Source: UBA1268 sp965662195 (lineage in GTDB: Bacteria > Planctomycetota > Planctomycetia > Pirellulales > UBA1268). Taken from it: a stretch of DNA of 42,056 bases. The stretch lies in assembly GCA_965662195.1 (NCBI GenBank), contig CBFIHA010000026.1:1-42056 (forward strand). The letters are read 5' to 3'. The translations under genes and the position numbers were made by a program. Shown one piece after another: positions 1-12,702 of this stretch. How positions within the stretch are numbered: the stretch's first letter is position 1; every line of letters starts with the position of its first letter. The notes beneath the pieces are model-generated. The model was not told the origin of the DNA. It made no database searches and was given only the letters and a program-made list of their open reading frames with translations.

Positions 1-196
1 GCGGCTCATTTGCCCTCTGGCTACGTCCGGCTCCATCGCCAGATCTGCAATCTGGCTGCTTCGCCGTCCTTGCCAGACACCAAAGCAGCTCGCTCTCAGG
101 CCAACGGTAGCCTTCTCAGACAGAACCTGGGCTCTGTCTGAAAACTCAGTACCTGGCTTCGAGCGGCTCATTTGCCCTCTGGATCCGTCCGGCTCC
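1..196. repeat. Imperfect 34-bp direct repeat, two copies
   Basis: Bases 1-34 and 163-196 match except for a few positions after the shared gcggctcatttgccctctgg. The copies are 162 bp apart and separated by non-coding DNA. The left copy begins at the window edge, so the repeat may extend upstream. Function unknown; it could be part of a longer dispersed or tandem repeat. Confidence 0.6.
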
Positions 197-466
197 GACC
201 CACCGAGCGGAAGACTCCACCGCGAACAGAGCTGCCCTGGATGGCTTTTTCGGCAAACAGCCACTCTCTCTGTCAAGCGAACGCTCGTGAGATCCCCTGG
301 GGACTGTGGTCCGCCGCTGCCGCTGGCCCGAGCCATCCGTCTGCTGTGCTGTCATGCTGGTACGCGGAGGACGCGGCCTTGAGGGCTTGCCGCCGTGTTC
401 CTCGCCGTCCCCGGGGACGAATCGCTACACTGCAGCCCTCCATCAGTAGCCAGCAGCAGGCTCATC
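1..466. other. Non-coding region before the efflux operon
   Basis: I see no convincing gene here. The short open frames have no recognisable domains and are Arg/Ser-rich in the way of out-of-frame high-GC DNA. The stretch contains an imperfect direct repeat (1-34 and 163-196) and a hairpin at 117-140 with 8-bp arms (cagacaga / tctgtctg) around an 8-base loop, without a T-run. A promoter for the efflux genes may lie here, but no clear -35/-10 pair stood out. Confidence 0.5.
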
Positions 467-1891
467 ATGACCACATGTTCCAGTAGCTCTCAGAAGCCGT
501 CACCGAATGGACGGCAGCTGAGAGGGCGTGCTCTGCTGCCGCTCTTGCTGCTAAGCCTCCAAAGCACAGGCTGCCGTCAGCCCCAGCCCCAGCCAGCGGC
601 TCCAGCCGCGGTGACGGCTGAGGTTGTGATCACGACGCCGCGGGTCGTTCGGCTGCCTGAATACCTCGAAGTTACCGGGCGAATTGACGCTGAGCGTGTG
701 GTCGAGATTCGCAGTCGCGTCACCGGCTATCTCACCAGGGTAGCTTTTCGGGATGGTCAGTTTGTCTCCAAGGGGGATCCGCTCTACGAGATCGATGACC
801 GCCCCGCGCGGGCGCAGCTCGGCGAAGCGGTCGGTGTCATCGAACGACTGCTCGGGGAGCAACGGTTTCTGAAGGTGCAGGTTGATCGCTTTGAAAAGCT
901 GGTCGCCAAGGGGGCGGCGAGCCAGCAGGATTTTGACAGCTACAAGGCGAAGCTCGAGGAGAATGCCGGCAGCCTGATCGCGGCACAGGCACAGCATGAG
1001 GCCGCCCGACTCACTGTTGAGTTCTGTTCAATCACCGCGCCAATCACCGGGCAGATCGGCCGCACTCAGTTACAAGTTGGCAACCTGATTACGCAAGACA
1101 CAACCACGCTGACTACGATCGTGTCGATCGACCCGATCTTCGTCTATTTCAATGTGGATGAACCGACGTTTCTGCGGGTGATGAACCATGCCCGTGAGTC
1201 CGGCCGGGGCCCGGGGATTGGCCAGGCGGCGACGACGGCCGATGTCGGGCTGGTCGATGATGTTGACCGCAACTATCCATACAGCAGCGAGATCGATTTT
1301 CTCAACAATCAGGTCGACACCAACACGGCGACCATCACGATGCGGGGTCGGCTCGATAACCCCTATTCCGCCGACCCGGCTGCCCCCCGCCCGCCGCTCT
1401 TTCGTTCGGGCATGTTCGCCCGGGTGCGACTGCCACTGGGTGACTCGGTCGAGCGAATGTTCGTGCCTGAGGCCGCCGTCGGCAGCATCCAAGATCGCAA
1501 GATCGTCTGGGTTGTCGGGAGCGCTGATCTGGTCTCGGCCAGAGAGGTGGCCCTCGGGCAAAAACTGGGCAGCTGGATCACCGTTCTTGCGGTCGATCCC
1601 TCCCAGCCTGTCTCGACTACCGACCGGATCGTGGTTCGTGGCCTGCAGCGGTGCCGGGAAGGCAAGCCAGTCAGCCCAAGTCCAGCCGCTGAGGCCAGCC
1701 TTGATCTGGCAAGCCTCGTGGTTCCAGTGACGACGGCGCATGAGCAGACCACCGAACCACCCGCCGTGGAGCCTGCCCCCGGTCGAGTGGTCCCTCAGCC
1801 ACAGCCCGCGGTGGGCCCGCCGGCTGCCGTTTTGCCCCAGCTTTCTCCTGCCGCCGAGCCGCTGCCCCCGCCGGGTAACCAATCGCCGTGA
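467..1891 (+). CDS. RND efflux periplasmic adaptor (membrane fusion lipoprotein)
   Basis: This is the HlyD/AcrA-family adaptor that would bridge the inner-membrane RND pumps and the outer-membrane channel. I chose ATG 467 (475 aa) because it directly precedes a lipoprotein signal: a Leu-rich stretch ending LQSTGC puts the lipidated Cys near residue 36. A start at 395 would add 24 residues ahead of it. After a Pro/Gln spacer come the first lipoyl half (EIRSRVTGYL, then DGQFVSKGDPLYEID), an alpha-helical hairpin (about residues 120-185), the second lipoyl half (ITAPITGQIGRTQLQVGNLI) and beta-barrel/membrane-proximal domains. The C-terminal 70 residues are Pro/Ala-rich, longer than in AcrA, and probably disordered. 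The stop overlaps the GTG of the next gene by 4 bp, implying translational coupling. Confidence 0.93.
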   Translation: MTTCSSSSQKPSPNGRQLRGRALLPLLLLSLQSTGCRQPQPQPAAPAAVTAEVVITTPRVVRLPEYLEVTGRIDAERVVEIRSRVTGYLTRVAFRDGQFVSKGDPLYEIDDRPARAQLGEAVGVIERLLGEQRFLKVQVDRFEKLVAKGAASQQDFDSYKAKLEENAGSLIAAQAQHEAARLTVEFCSITAPITGQIGRTQLQVGNLITQDTTTLTTIVSIDPIFVYFNVDEPTFLRVMNHARESGRGPGIGQAATTADVGLVDDVDRNYPYSSEIDFLNNQVDTNTATITMRGRLDNPYSADPAAPRPPLFRSGMFARVRLPLGDSVERMFVPEAAVGSIQDRKIVWVVGSADLVSAREVALGQKLGSWITVLAVDPSQPVSTTDRIVVRGLQRCREGKPVSPSPAAEASLDLASLVVPVTTAHEQTTEPPAVEPAPGRVVPQPQPAVGPPAAVLPQLSPAAEPLPPPGNQSP

Positions 1892-4800
1892 TCTCGCGAT
1901 TCTTCATCCAGCGGCCGATCTTTGCGTCGGTGATCTCAATTGTCATCACGCTGGCCGGTGGGGTGAGCCTGCTCTCGCTGCCGATTTCATTGTTTCCGCC
2001 CGTCGCGCCCCCCATCGTGCAGGTGACCTGCCTCTATCCGGGTGCCAATGCTGCGGTTGTGACCGACACGATCGCCGCCCCGATCGAACAGCAGGTCAAT
2101 GGTGTTGACCAACTGCTTTACATGCAGTCGCAGGCAACCAATGACGGCTACTACGTGCTCCAGCTCACCTTTGAAGTGGGCGCCGATGCCGACTTGGCGC
2201 TGGTTCAGACGCAGAACCGCGTACAGCTTGCGATGCCACTTCTGCCCACCGTCGTGCAAAAGCAGGGTGTGAGCGTCAAAAAGCGTTCCCCGGACATTCT
2301 CATGACGGTCGATCTGTTCTCGTCTGACGGGCGGTACGACGACGTTTTCATGAGTAACTATGCCACGGTTCACCTCAGGGACGAGCTGCTCCGGTGCCCC
2401 GGGATTGGTGACATTCTGTTGCTCGGACAGCGAGATTATTCACTGCGGATCTGGCTCGATCCCGAGCAGCTCGCCTCGCGCGGCCTGACCTCTCAGGATG
2501 CGCACGATGCGATTGCCACCCAGAACGTGCAGGTGCTCGGGGGCGTCAGCGGCCAGTCACCGGCCGCTGACGGCCAGCAGCTGCAGCTGCCCGTCGCCGC
2601 CACGGGGCTCCTCTCCACGCCCGAGGAGTTCGGTGCGATTGTCCTGCGGTCCGATCCAACGGTGCCGGGGACGCCGCTGGTGCGGCTGCGGGACGTGGCC
2701 CGGATCGAACTGGGGGCAGCCAGCTATGACCAGACCTGTCGCTACAACGGGCTGCTGGTGGTGGGGCTGGCTGTGTTTCAACTTCCCGACGCCAACGCAC
2801 TCGAAACCTCCTGGGCCGTCCAGGCAAAGATGGCGGAGCTGGCCACCCGGTTTCCGGCCGGACTGCAATATCGCGTCACCTATGACACGACTCCGTACAT
2901 CACCGAGTCGATCGAGGAAGTGCTGAAGACCCTTCGCGATGCGATCCTGCTCGTCGGGCTCGTCGTGCTGCTATTTTTACAGAACTGGCGGGCGACACTG
3001 ATTCCGCTGGTGGCGGTGCCGGTGGCGATTGTGGGCACCTTCGCCGCCATGGCTGCCCTGGGTTTCAGCCTCAATACGCTTTCCCTCTTCGGGCTGGTGC
3101 TGGCGATCGGCATCGTGGTCGATGATGCAATCGTCGTGGTGGAAAACGTCGAACGCTGGATCAGGCAGGGGCTCGACCCGTATGCGGCGGCAGAGCGGGC
3201 GATGACTGAGGTCACCGGCCCGGTGATTGGGGTGGCGGCGGTGCTCTCGGCCGTGTTTGTGCCCTGCGCTTTCATCGGTGGGGTGACCGGTCTCTTTTTC
3301 CGGCAGTTTGCCCTGACCATTGCCGTGTCGACGATTCTCTCAGCGGTCAACTCGCTCACCCTGAGCCCGGCCCTTGCAGCGATGCTCCTGCGGCCGCACG
3401 ACGCTCCGCCCGACTTCTTTCAGCGGTTCCTTGGTTGGGTCATGGGGCCGGTCTTCTGGGTCTTCAATCATCTCTTTGATGCCCTCAACAATGGCTATGC
3501 CCGGGGCGTGGCGGCCGTTGTGCGGCATGGCCGGCTGGCGCTCCTCGTCTACCTGTTCCTGGTGTTCGTCACCTGGCGGCTCTTTGCCGTCTATCCGCAG
3601 GGGTTCGTGCCATTGCAGGATCAGGGGTATCTGGTTGCCGCGGTGGAATTGCCCGATGGGGCGTCTGTGCAACGCACCAGCGAGGTGCTGGAGCGGATCG
3701 ATGCCCTGGCCCACGACGTGCCCGGGATTGCCGATGTGTTCACCGTGGCCGGCATGTCACTTGTCTACAACGCCAATGCGCCTCACTGGGGCTCGCTGTT
3801 TCTCATGCTCGATGAGTATGAAAACCGGCGCACCCCCGAGACCTCGAGCTTTGGCATCATTCGAGCGCTGCAAGCGCGTTGCCGGCAGGAAATCCTCGAT
3901 GCGGAAGTGGGGATTTACCCACCGCCACCGGTCAAGGGGATGGGCATGGCCGGGGGCTTCAAGTTCTATCTGCAGGACCGTGGCAGCCTTGGACCCAAGG
4001 TGATCCAGGAAGCGAGCCAGAAAATCGTGGCCGACATGGAGGGCTGGCAGCTCCCCTTCATTGCTGGCGGCTATCGGGCTGACTCGCCGCAGTATTTCCT
4101 CGATATTGACCGGGACAAGATTCGCGGGCTCGGCATCCCGCTTGCGGCGGTTTTTACCGCCCTGCAACTGGATGTTGGCTCGTTGACCGTGAATACTTTC
4201 AGCCGTTTTGGTCGTACCTGGCAGGTCAAGGTGATGGCTGATGAGGGCTTCCGCCGCCGCCTCGAGGATCTGCGTGAGCTGAAGGTGGTTGCCCGCGACG
4301 GTGGCCTGGTGCCGCTGGCCTCGGTGCTGGAGGTTCGCCAGTCGATGGGGCCATCAATCATGATGCGGTACAACCTCTACCCGGCGGCGCCGATCGTGGG
4401 GATTCCCAATCCCTTCGAGGGCGGATCGGTGCTCATCGACCGTGTGGCTGCCGCAACCCAGCAACACCTGCCCGAAAACTTCTCCTATGAATGGACAGAG
4501 GTGTTTCTCCTGCAGATCGCGGCGGGCAACACGGCGGGACTGCTGCTGGGGCTGGGTGTGATCCTGGTGTTCCTCGTGCTGGCAGCACTCTACGAGAGCT
4601 GGACGCAGCCCCTGGCAGTGATCCTTGTCGTACCGCTGTGTTTGCTGGCGGCAGTGATCGGTTTGTTGGTTGCATTTCTACCGATCGACATCCTCGCCCA
4701 GGTGGGGCTTGTTGTGCTGGTCGGGCTTGCCTGCAAAAACGCCATTCTGATTGTGGAGTTTGCCCGGCAGCTACATGCGGAGGGGCACGACGCCCGCTCC

Positions 4801-5057
4801 GCGGCAATTGCGGCCAGCCGGCTACGGCTGCGGCCGATTCTGATGACTTCGCTGGCCTTTATTCTGGGGGTCGTGCCGCTGGTGATTGCCCGGGGGGCGG
4901 GGGCCGAGCTCCGCTGGTCGTTGGGCGTTACCGTCTTTTCCGGCATGATTGGCGTGACCCTCTTCGGGATTTTCCTGACGCCCGTGTTCTATGAAAAACT
5001 GACCGGGCTCAGCGATCGCTGGCGACCGCGCAAGCCCCAGCCGGAGGCCGCCCGGCC

Positions 5058-5061
<4 letters not shown>
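1888..5061 (+). CDS. RND efflux pump, inner-membrane permease 1 (HAE1/AcrB type)
   Basis: A 1057-residue proton-driven RND transporter of normal family length. It starts at GTG 1888, overlapping the adaptor stop. The N-terminus (FIQRPIFASVISIVITLAGG) is the classic first helix. TM4 carries the proton-relay pair in GIVVDDAIVVVENVER (Asp near 412-413), TM10 has the partner Lys in GLACKNAILIVEFARQL, and TM11 has RLRPILMTSLAFILG with the conserved Arg. It therefore looks active. The two large periplasmic loops of the porter and funnel domains are present. It is followed by a second, paralogous pump with a 4-bp ATGA overlap. Substrates cannot be read from sequence; multidrug, detergent or metabolite export are all possible. 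An AcrB-like rather than metal (CusA) type is inferred from the TM4 motif. Confidence 0.95.
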
Positions 5062-8270
<3,209 letters not shown>

Positions 8271-8302
8271 CGAAACCAGCCATGTCACCCCTCCAGGAGG
8301 AA

Positions 8303-8323
8303 AAGCCGCAATCACCGCGGCTT
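8303..8323 (-). terminator. Intrinsic terminator of the outer-membrane factor, with its stop codon in the loop
   Basis: Perfect 7-bp arms (aagccgc 8303-8309, gcggctt 8317-8323) surround a 7-base loop. On the minus strand the stem is followed by TTTT-rich sequence, giving a Rho-independent terminator. The TGA stop of the minus-strand gene (8312-8314) sits inside the loop. It lies in the short convergent gap after the RND operon, though the plus strand lacks a comparable T-run. Confidence 0.65.
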
Positions 8324-10060
8324 CTTGCCTCGGAGCCACTCGGGCCAGAGGCACCAGGCGTCAAAGCCGGCGGGAGGCTGTTTGCCGATGTAGTCGTTGG
8401 GGAGGCTGCCCTCAACGCTTGGGAGCGGCTTACAGCACTGACCACTGGCGGCGAGGGCGTCGAGCCGCAGCTGCCAGCCACCGCCGAGGGCGCGGTAGAT
8501 CTTGATCATGCCCTTGGCCACGCCGCCAACACTGGTATTGAGCCGAATCTGTTCAGTGACCTGCGTCTGCTGGACGACGAATACCCGATTGAAGTCACTT
8601 GCTCCCTCCTTGTACTGAATCTCAACAAGTTCGGCCGATCGGCTGGCAGCAGTCACAGCCTCCTGCTGTTTGTCGGCGGCAACGCGGGCCTTGATGGTGG
8701 TGATGATGCCGTCTTCAGCTTCGCGGCCTGCTCGCAGCACCGTCTGTTGATAGGTAGCAGAAAGAGCCCGGAACTTGGCATCCTGCTGACGGATGTTGTT
8801 GAGCAGCCGTCCGTAGTTCAGAATCTTCCAGTCAACCACTGGTGCCACGAAGCCATACATGGAATCAGATTCAAACAGCTGTCCGATTTCGTTGGCGTAA
8901 ACGCCGAGATACCCGTTGATTGAGAAGGAGGGATACAGCTGCGCTTCGGCCACACCAATCTGCGCGCACTGGGCGGCCACCAACCGTTCGGCCTGCCGCA
9001 CATCGGGCCGCCGCCGAATGAGTTCCGCTGGAATGCCAATCACCAGCGACGGCGGCACAGTTGGAATGCCACTCTCCCCCAGCCGCAGTGCCAGGTCTTC
9101 CGGTGGAATCCCAAGCAGCATGCAGAGGGCATTGGTCGCCAGTCGCGCCTCTCGCTCATAGTAAGGAATGAGGGCCTCGGTCTTGGCGAGGTTCAGCCGT
9201 GCCTGAGAGACATCGAGTTCGCTGGTGACGCCTCCCTCGAACCGGTCGGCTGCAACCTGCAGGGAATCACGCTGAATGTTGAGTAGGTGCTGCAGGTCGG
9301 CCACCTGGTGACGGGCGACGCGATAATCGACGTAACGATCGGCCACATCAGCGATGAGCGTGACCAGCACCCCGTCATATTCCTCGACACTCGCCTGGTA
9401 CTCTGCCGCAGCCGATTCGATCTTGCGGCGGAGCTTGCCCCAGAGGTCAAGCTCCCACGACAGGTTGAAGCCTGTCTGCCAGAGACTGAATGGGGGAATT
9501 GAGAGGTTCTCAAACGCTTCGACGTTGTTGCTCAGCTGCCAACGGGCATATTCGGCGATGGCTCCCTGCGCCTGCGGCATGAAGCCGCCCACGGTGATGT
9601 TGTAGGCCGCCCGGGAGGCCAGCACCCGGAAGCCCGCCTCGCGGAGAGAGAGGTTCTGCTCATAAGCCTGCAGCACCAACTGGTCGAGTATCGGATCGTT
9701 GAACTGCCGCCACCACTGCGCCTCAACATCGCATTCGGAACGCACCTGCGGGTCATCGGCGTCGATCCATTCAGGCTCAACTGGGGCGACTGGCCGCTGA
9801 TAGGTCGGCCCAACCTTCATGTGGTGCCGCCAGTAATCGCCCCAGGAGGTGCACCCCGGTGCGGCCAGAGCGCAGGCGATCAGAGGGAGGACCAGCTGCC
9901 AACGTCCACGCAGACGAGCGTGCTGGGGAACAACGCTGCCGTTCCCCGATGCGGTGGCCTCCGGTCCTGAGCGGAATGGGCCCTGGTGGGTGATTCCATT
10001 GTGAAAACGTACCCGCACAGTCTTCTTCCACCGCAGGGTAAGTGTAAGGGTGGTGGTCAC
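8312..10060 (-). CDS. Outer-membrane efflux channel lipoprotein (NodT/OprM family)
   Basis: This TolC-superfamily channel would complete the tripartite pump. The family signature is clear: a lipobox ending ALAAPGC, then GPTYQRP and a WW-QF-DPILDQLV segment typical of NodT-type factors, followed by two copies of the OEP repeat (helical coiled coils such as VADRYVDYRVARHQVADLQHLL, and DLQLRLGESGIPTVPPSL-like linker regions). The C-terminal part ends DFNRVFVVQQTQVTEQIR. GTG 10060 gives 582 aa but leaves about 50 residues before the signal peptide, so the true start may be further in, for example GTG near 10018. No strong ribosome site helps decide. It is convergent with the pump genes, so it is transcribed separately, and it ends in its own terminator. 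Confidence 0.92.
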   Translation of the reverse strand: MTTTLTLTLRWKKTVRVRFHNGITHQGPFRSGPEATASGNGSVVPQHARLRGRWQLVLPLIACALAAPGCTSWGDYWRHHMKVGPTYQRPVAPVEPEWIDADDPQVRSECDVEAQWWRQFNDPILDQLVLQAYEQNLSLREAGFRVLASRAAYNITVGGFMPQAQGAIAEYARWQLSNNVEAFENLSIPPFSLWQTGFNLSWELDLWGKLRRKIESAAAEYQASVEEYDGVLVTLIADVADRYVDYRVARHQVADLQHLLNIQRDSLQVAADRFEGGVTSELDVSQARLNLAKTEALIPYYEREARLATNALCMLLGIPPEDLALRLGESGIPTVPPSLVIGIPAELIRRRPDVRQAERLVAAQCAQIGVAEAQLYPSFSINGYLGVYANEIGQLFESDSMYGFVAPVVDWKILNYGRLLNNIRQQDAKFRALSATYQQTVLRAGREAEDGIITTIKARVAADKQQEAVTAASRSAELVEIQYKEGASDFNRVFVVQQTQVTEQIRLNTSVGGVAKGMIKIYRALGGGWQLRLDALAASGQCCKPLPSVEGSLPNDYIGKQPPAGFDAWCLWPEWLRGKKPR

Positions 10061-10628
10061 GGGTCGATCGCATGGGCGGGTGCGAGCAAGTTCTTCAGCG
10101 GGCGCGCAGCCTGGGCCAGAACGCCGAATTCACTGGTGGAATCGAGCTTTTGAAAAACACTCCTTGAGGCTTTCTGCCATTTGATTTCGGCAGCAGATAA
10201 CGTGGGGGCAGTGGGGAGCGTGGCGAGTTCCATTCGCTTCCCCGTTCACCTAAGTTGCCAGGTGGAATGGCGGGACTGAGAGCTTCAGGCGGCAGGGGCA
10301 GGGCACAGGCAGCCAGTGCGATGCCGGCTGAGTTCGGCTTTGGGAGCGGCCTGATTGGCTGGCCAGCCTGGTCGGGCGCAGTGTGCCAGCCTTCAACGTA
10401 TCGCCGGCTGAACCGCCACTTCAGAGGCAGCGTCTGTTGGGGTGATCGGCAATCTGCTCGCATCCCCTACTCAGGCTCATCCCCTACTCAGGCTCATCCC
10501 CTACTCAGGGGCGCACGAAACATCCGCTTCGTACACGAAAAGATGAGGACTTGTAGCTGAGATGTGGGTAAACTAAATTTTTGAACCGTTCCTTGGCCGT
10601 TGGTGGCCGTCAATCTCAGGTCAGCCCG
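10061..10628. other. Intergenic region between the channel gene and the redoxin fusion
   Basis: No gene is convincing in this divergent spacer of more than 500 bp; it should hold the promoters of both flanking genes. Visible features are a three-copy 17-bp tandem repeat (10461-10511) and an AT-richer patch at about 10550-10580 containing TTGTAG (10551) and TAAATT (10574) spaced 17 bp apart. The latter is only a weak sigma70-like match. Confidence 0.4.
10461..10511. repeat. Three tandem copies of a 17-bp unit
   Basis: The unit catcccctactcaggct occurs at 10461-10477, 10478-10494 and 10495-10511. The last copy diverges only in its final bases. It lies about 120 bp before the redoxin-fusion start, in non-coding DNA, and could be a variable-number repeat or a set of iterated protein-binding sites. 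Confidence 0.85.
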
Positions 10629-12689
10629 ATGGGTATTCGAGGGTGGTTGGTCTTGGTCACGGTCGTGGCCTGGTGTGTTGGTGTCACGGTCGTTGTCTGG
10701 GCTGACGACGCGGCGCCAGCCCCCGCTGGCAACAGGCCTCAAATCACCGCTATGGAACGGCTCTCTGCCCAGTCGCTCGACGGGCAGACCCTGTTGTTCG
10801 CTGACCTCCTTGGCACCGATGGCGCGGCCGTCTGCTTCACCTTCCTCCATCCCACCTGCCCCCTGGCCCAGCGGTACGGACCGGTCCTCGCTGAACTTGA
10901 GAAGGAGTTCAACGAGCAGGGCGTCCACTTCGTGGGGGTGGTCTGCGAGTTTGACGAGCCTGAGGAGATCACCACCTATCGCGACGACTATGCGATTCAC
11001 TTCCCATTTCTTACCGATCGCGACTTCCACCTCGCCGAGGCCCTCGACGCCACCACAACCCCCGAGGTGGTGCTCGTCGATGCCAGCGGCCGCACACGGT
11101 ATCAGGGCCGGATCGACGACCGCTACAAGGAGCGGGGTGAGAAGTCGCCCGGTGCTCCTGAGCCCGATCTCAAGAACGCGATCGTCGATCTGCTCGCCGG
11201 CCGCGAGGTGAAGCTGCCTGTCACTGCAGCTATCGGTTGCCCGCTCGACCGGCCGGAAGTGCCCACCACGCCGAGCCAGGCCGATCACACGGTCACGTAC
11301 GCCGAAGACGTGCTGCCCTTCCTGCATGACAAGTGCCAGCGGTGCCACAGCCCCGGTCAGGCCGGGCCTTTTACCCTGACCTCCTACGACGATGCGGTTG
11401 ATTGGATGGAACTGGCGATCGAGGAGATTGAAGCCCGACGGATGCCGCCCGCCCAGGTGGAAAGCGATTTTGAACTACACGGCACCGGGCCGCCGACGGC
11501 TGCGGAACTCGCCATGCTGCGGGAGTGGGTGAAGACCAACAAGCCTGTCGGGGATCCGGCGAAAACCCCGAAGCTCGCGCCGTTGCCGGACTACGGGGCC
11601 TTTCAGGAGGACCTCGGGCCACCCGACATCGTGCTCGAGCAGCAGAGCCCCACGCAGTTGGGTGCTCACGGCGAAGACCTTTACCGCAACGTGATCTTTC
11701 CGCTCGGTAACAAAGAAGATCTGGCGATCCGGGCGATGCAGTTTCTGCCGGGTAATCGAACGATCGTTCACCACGCCCTCACCGCCTACCTGCCGCGGGA
11801 GTCCGGCGAAGAGGCCATCGCCAACTGGGGCGGCCGGGACGGCATGAGCCATCCGGACGATCAGGCTGGCGGCTGGTACGACCCGCACGGGCTGGGATTT
11901 CGGCCGCCGCCGTTTCGGGAGGACGGCCTTCCGCGAACCAGTTTTCTCGGTGGCTACGTGCCGGGTACGCGGGCGGGCCTGGCGGGCCCGGGCTCGGTGT
12001 TCCTGGTGCCGGCCGGCTCCGACTTGACCGCACAGGTTCACTATGCCCGCACCGGCAAGACCGAGACCGATTCCAGCCGCATCGGGATTTGGCTGGCCGA
12101 CGAGGCCGTCACCGCAGACCCGCAGCGGAAGCTGATGAACATCATCTATCTCACCGGTAGCTTTGGCGTCGTTCCGCCGGGTGTCAAAGATTTTCGGGTC
12201 ACCGGCAACTTCACGTTACCGCAGGACGCGGAGTTGGTGACCATCACGCCGCACACGCACCTGTTGGCAAAGTGGCTTGAGGTCCGGGCCTGGCTTCCCG
12301 GCGAGGACACGCCACAGCTCGTCGTGCGGGTGCCGAAGTGGGACTACAACTGGCAGTGCCCCTATTCACTGAAACAGCCGCAGCGGTTCCCGGCAGGAAC
12401 GCGTTTCGAAGTTGAGTGCAGCTACGACAACTCAGACGCCAATCCGCAGAACCCGTTCAGCCCGCCGCAGGCCGTCTGGCATGCCGAGCAGGTTGTTGAC
12501 GAGATGGTGCTGCCGATGATTCTGTTCACCTCCAAAAGCCCGCTGGACCCAGCGGGCCGCAGCTTTTTCGAGTTTTACACCGAAACGGTGCGGTCGAGCT
12601 TTCTCAAGCGGCTCGTGCGACACCGCCACAAATATGTTTCAGATGCTGAGGGCAACGTGACGCTTGCGCCCGACTTCAAGGACGACTGA
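10629..12689 (+). CDS. Secreted redoxin - cytochrome c - copper monooxygenase-like fusion
   Basis: A 686-residue exported protein with three parts. ATG 10629 immediately precedes a signal peptide (MGIRGWLVLVTVVAWCVG) and is preferred over the TTG at 10581. Residues about 40-200 form a thioredoxin-fold redoxin (AhpC/TSA-like) with a single peroxidatic-position Cys in HPTCPLAQRYGP. Around residue 236 is one heme-c motif, CQRCH, followed by RMPP, the usual distal Met context. Residues about 340-640 resemble the PHM-like ascorbate-dependent type II copper monooxygenase domain, with HYAR and TPHTHLLAKW as likely copper-ligand motifs. This order recurs in planctomycetes; the substrate is unknown. 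The ABC transporter begins 13 bp after the stop, so the two are probably co-transcribed. A periplasmic redox enzyme is the best reading. Confidence 0.85.
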   Translation: MGIRGWLVLVTVVAWCVGVTVVVWADDAAPAPAGNRPQITAMERLSAQSLDGQTLLFADLLGTDGAAVCFTFLHPTCPLAQRYGPVLAELEKEFNEQGVHFVGVVCEFDEPEEITTYRDDYAIHFPFLTDRDFHLAEALDATTTPEVVLVDASGRTRYQGRIDDRYKERGEKSPGAPEPDLKNAIVDLLAGREVKLPVTAAIGCPLDRPEVPTTPSQADHTVTYAEDVLPFLHDKCQRCHSPGQAGPFTLTSYDDAVDWMELAIEEIEARRMPPAQVESDFELHGTGPPTAAELAMLREWVKTNKPVGDPAKTPKLAPLPDYGAFQEDLGPPDIVLEQQSPTQLGAHGEDLYRNVIFPLGNKEDLAIRAMQFLPGNRTIVHHALTAYLPRESGEEAIANWGGRDGMSHPDDQAGGWYDPHGLGFRPPPFREDGLPRTSFLGGYVPGTRAGLAGPGSVFLVPAGSDLTAQVHYARTGKTETDSSRIGIWLADEAVTADPQRKLMNIIYLTGSFGVVPPGVKDFRVTGNFTLPQDAELVTITPHTHLLAKWLEVRAWLPGEDTPQLVVRVPKWDYNWQCPYSLKQPQRFPAGTRFEVECSYDNSDANPQNPFSPPQAVWHAEQVVDEMVLPMILFTSKSPLDPAGRSFFEFYTETVRSSFLKRLVRHRHKYVSDAEGNVTLAPDFKDD

Positions 12690-12702
12690 GGGAATCCTTT
12701 GC

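Noticed and set aside
10461..10511. CRISPR-like array
   Set aside because: Units are directly adjacent with no spacers, only three copies, and no cas genes are in the window.
10494..11348. 284-codon frame antisense to the redoxin domain
   Set aside because: No homology and no export or membrane features; the sense strand has a clear signal peptide and redoxin motifs.
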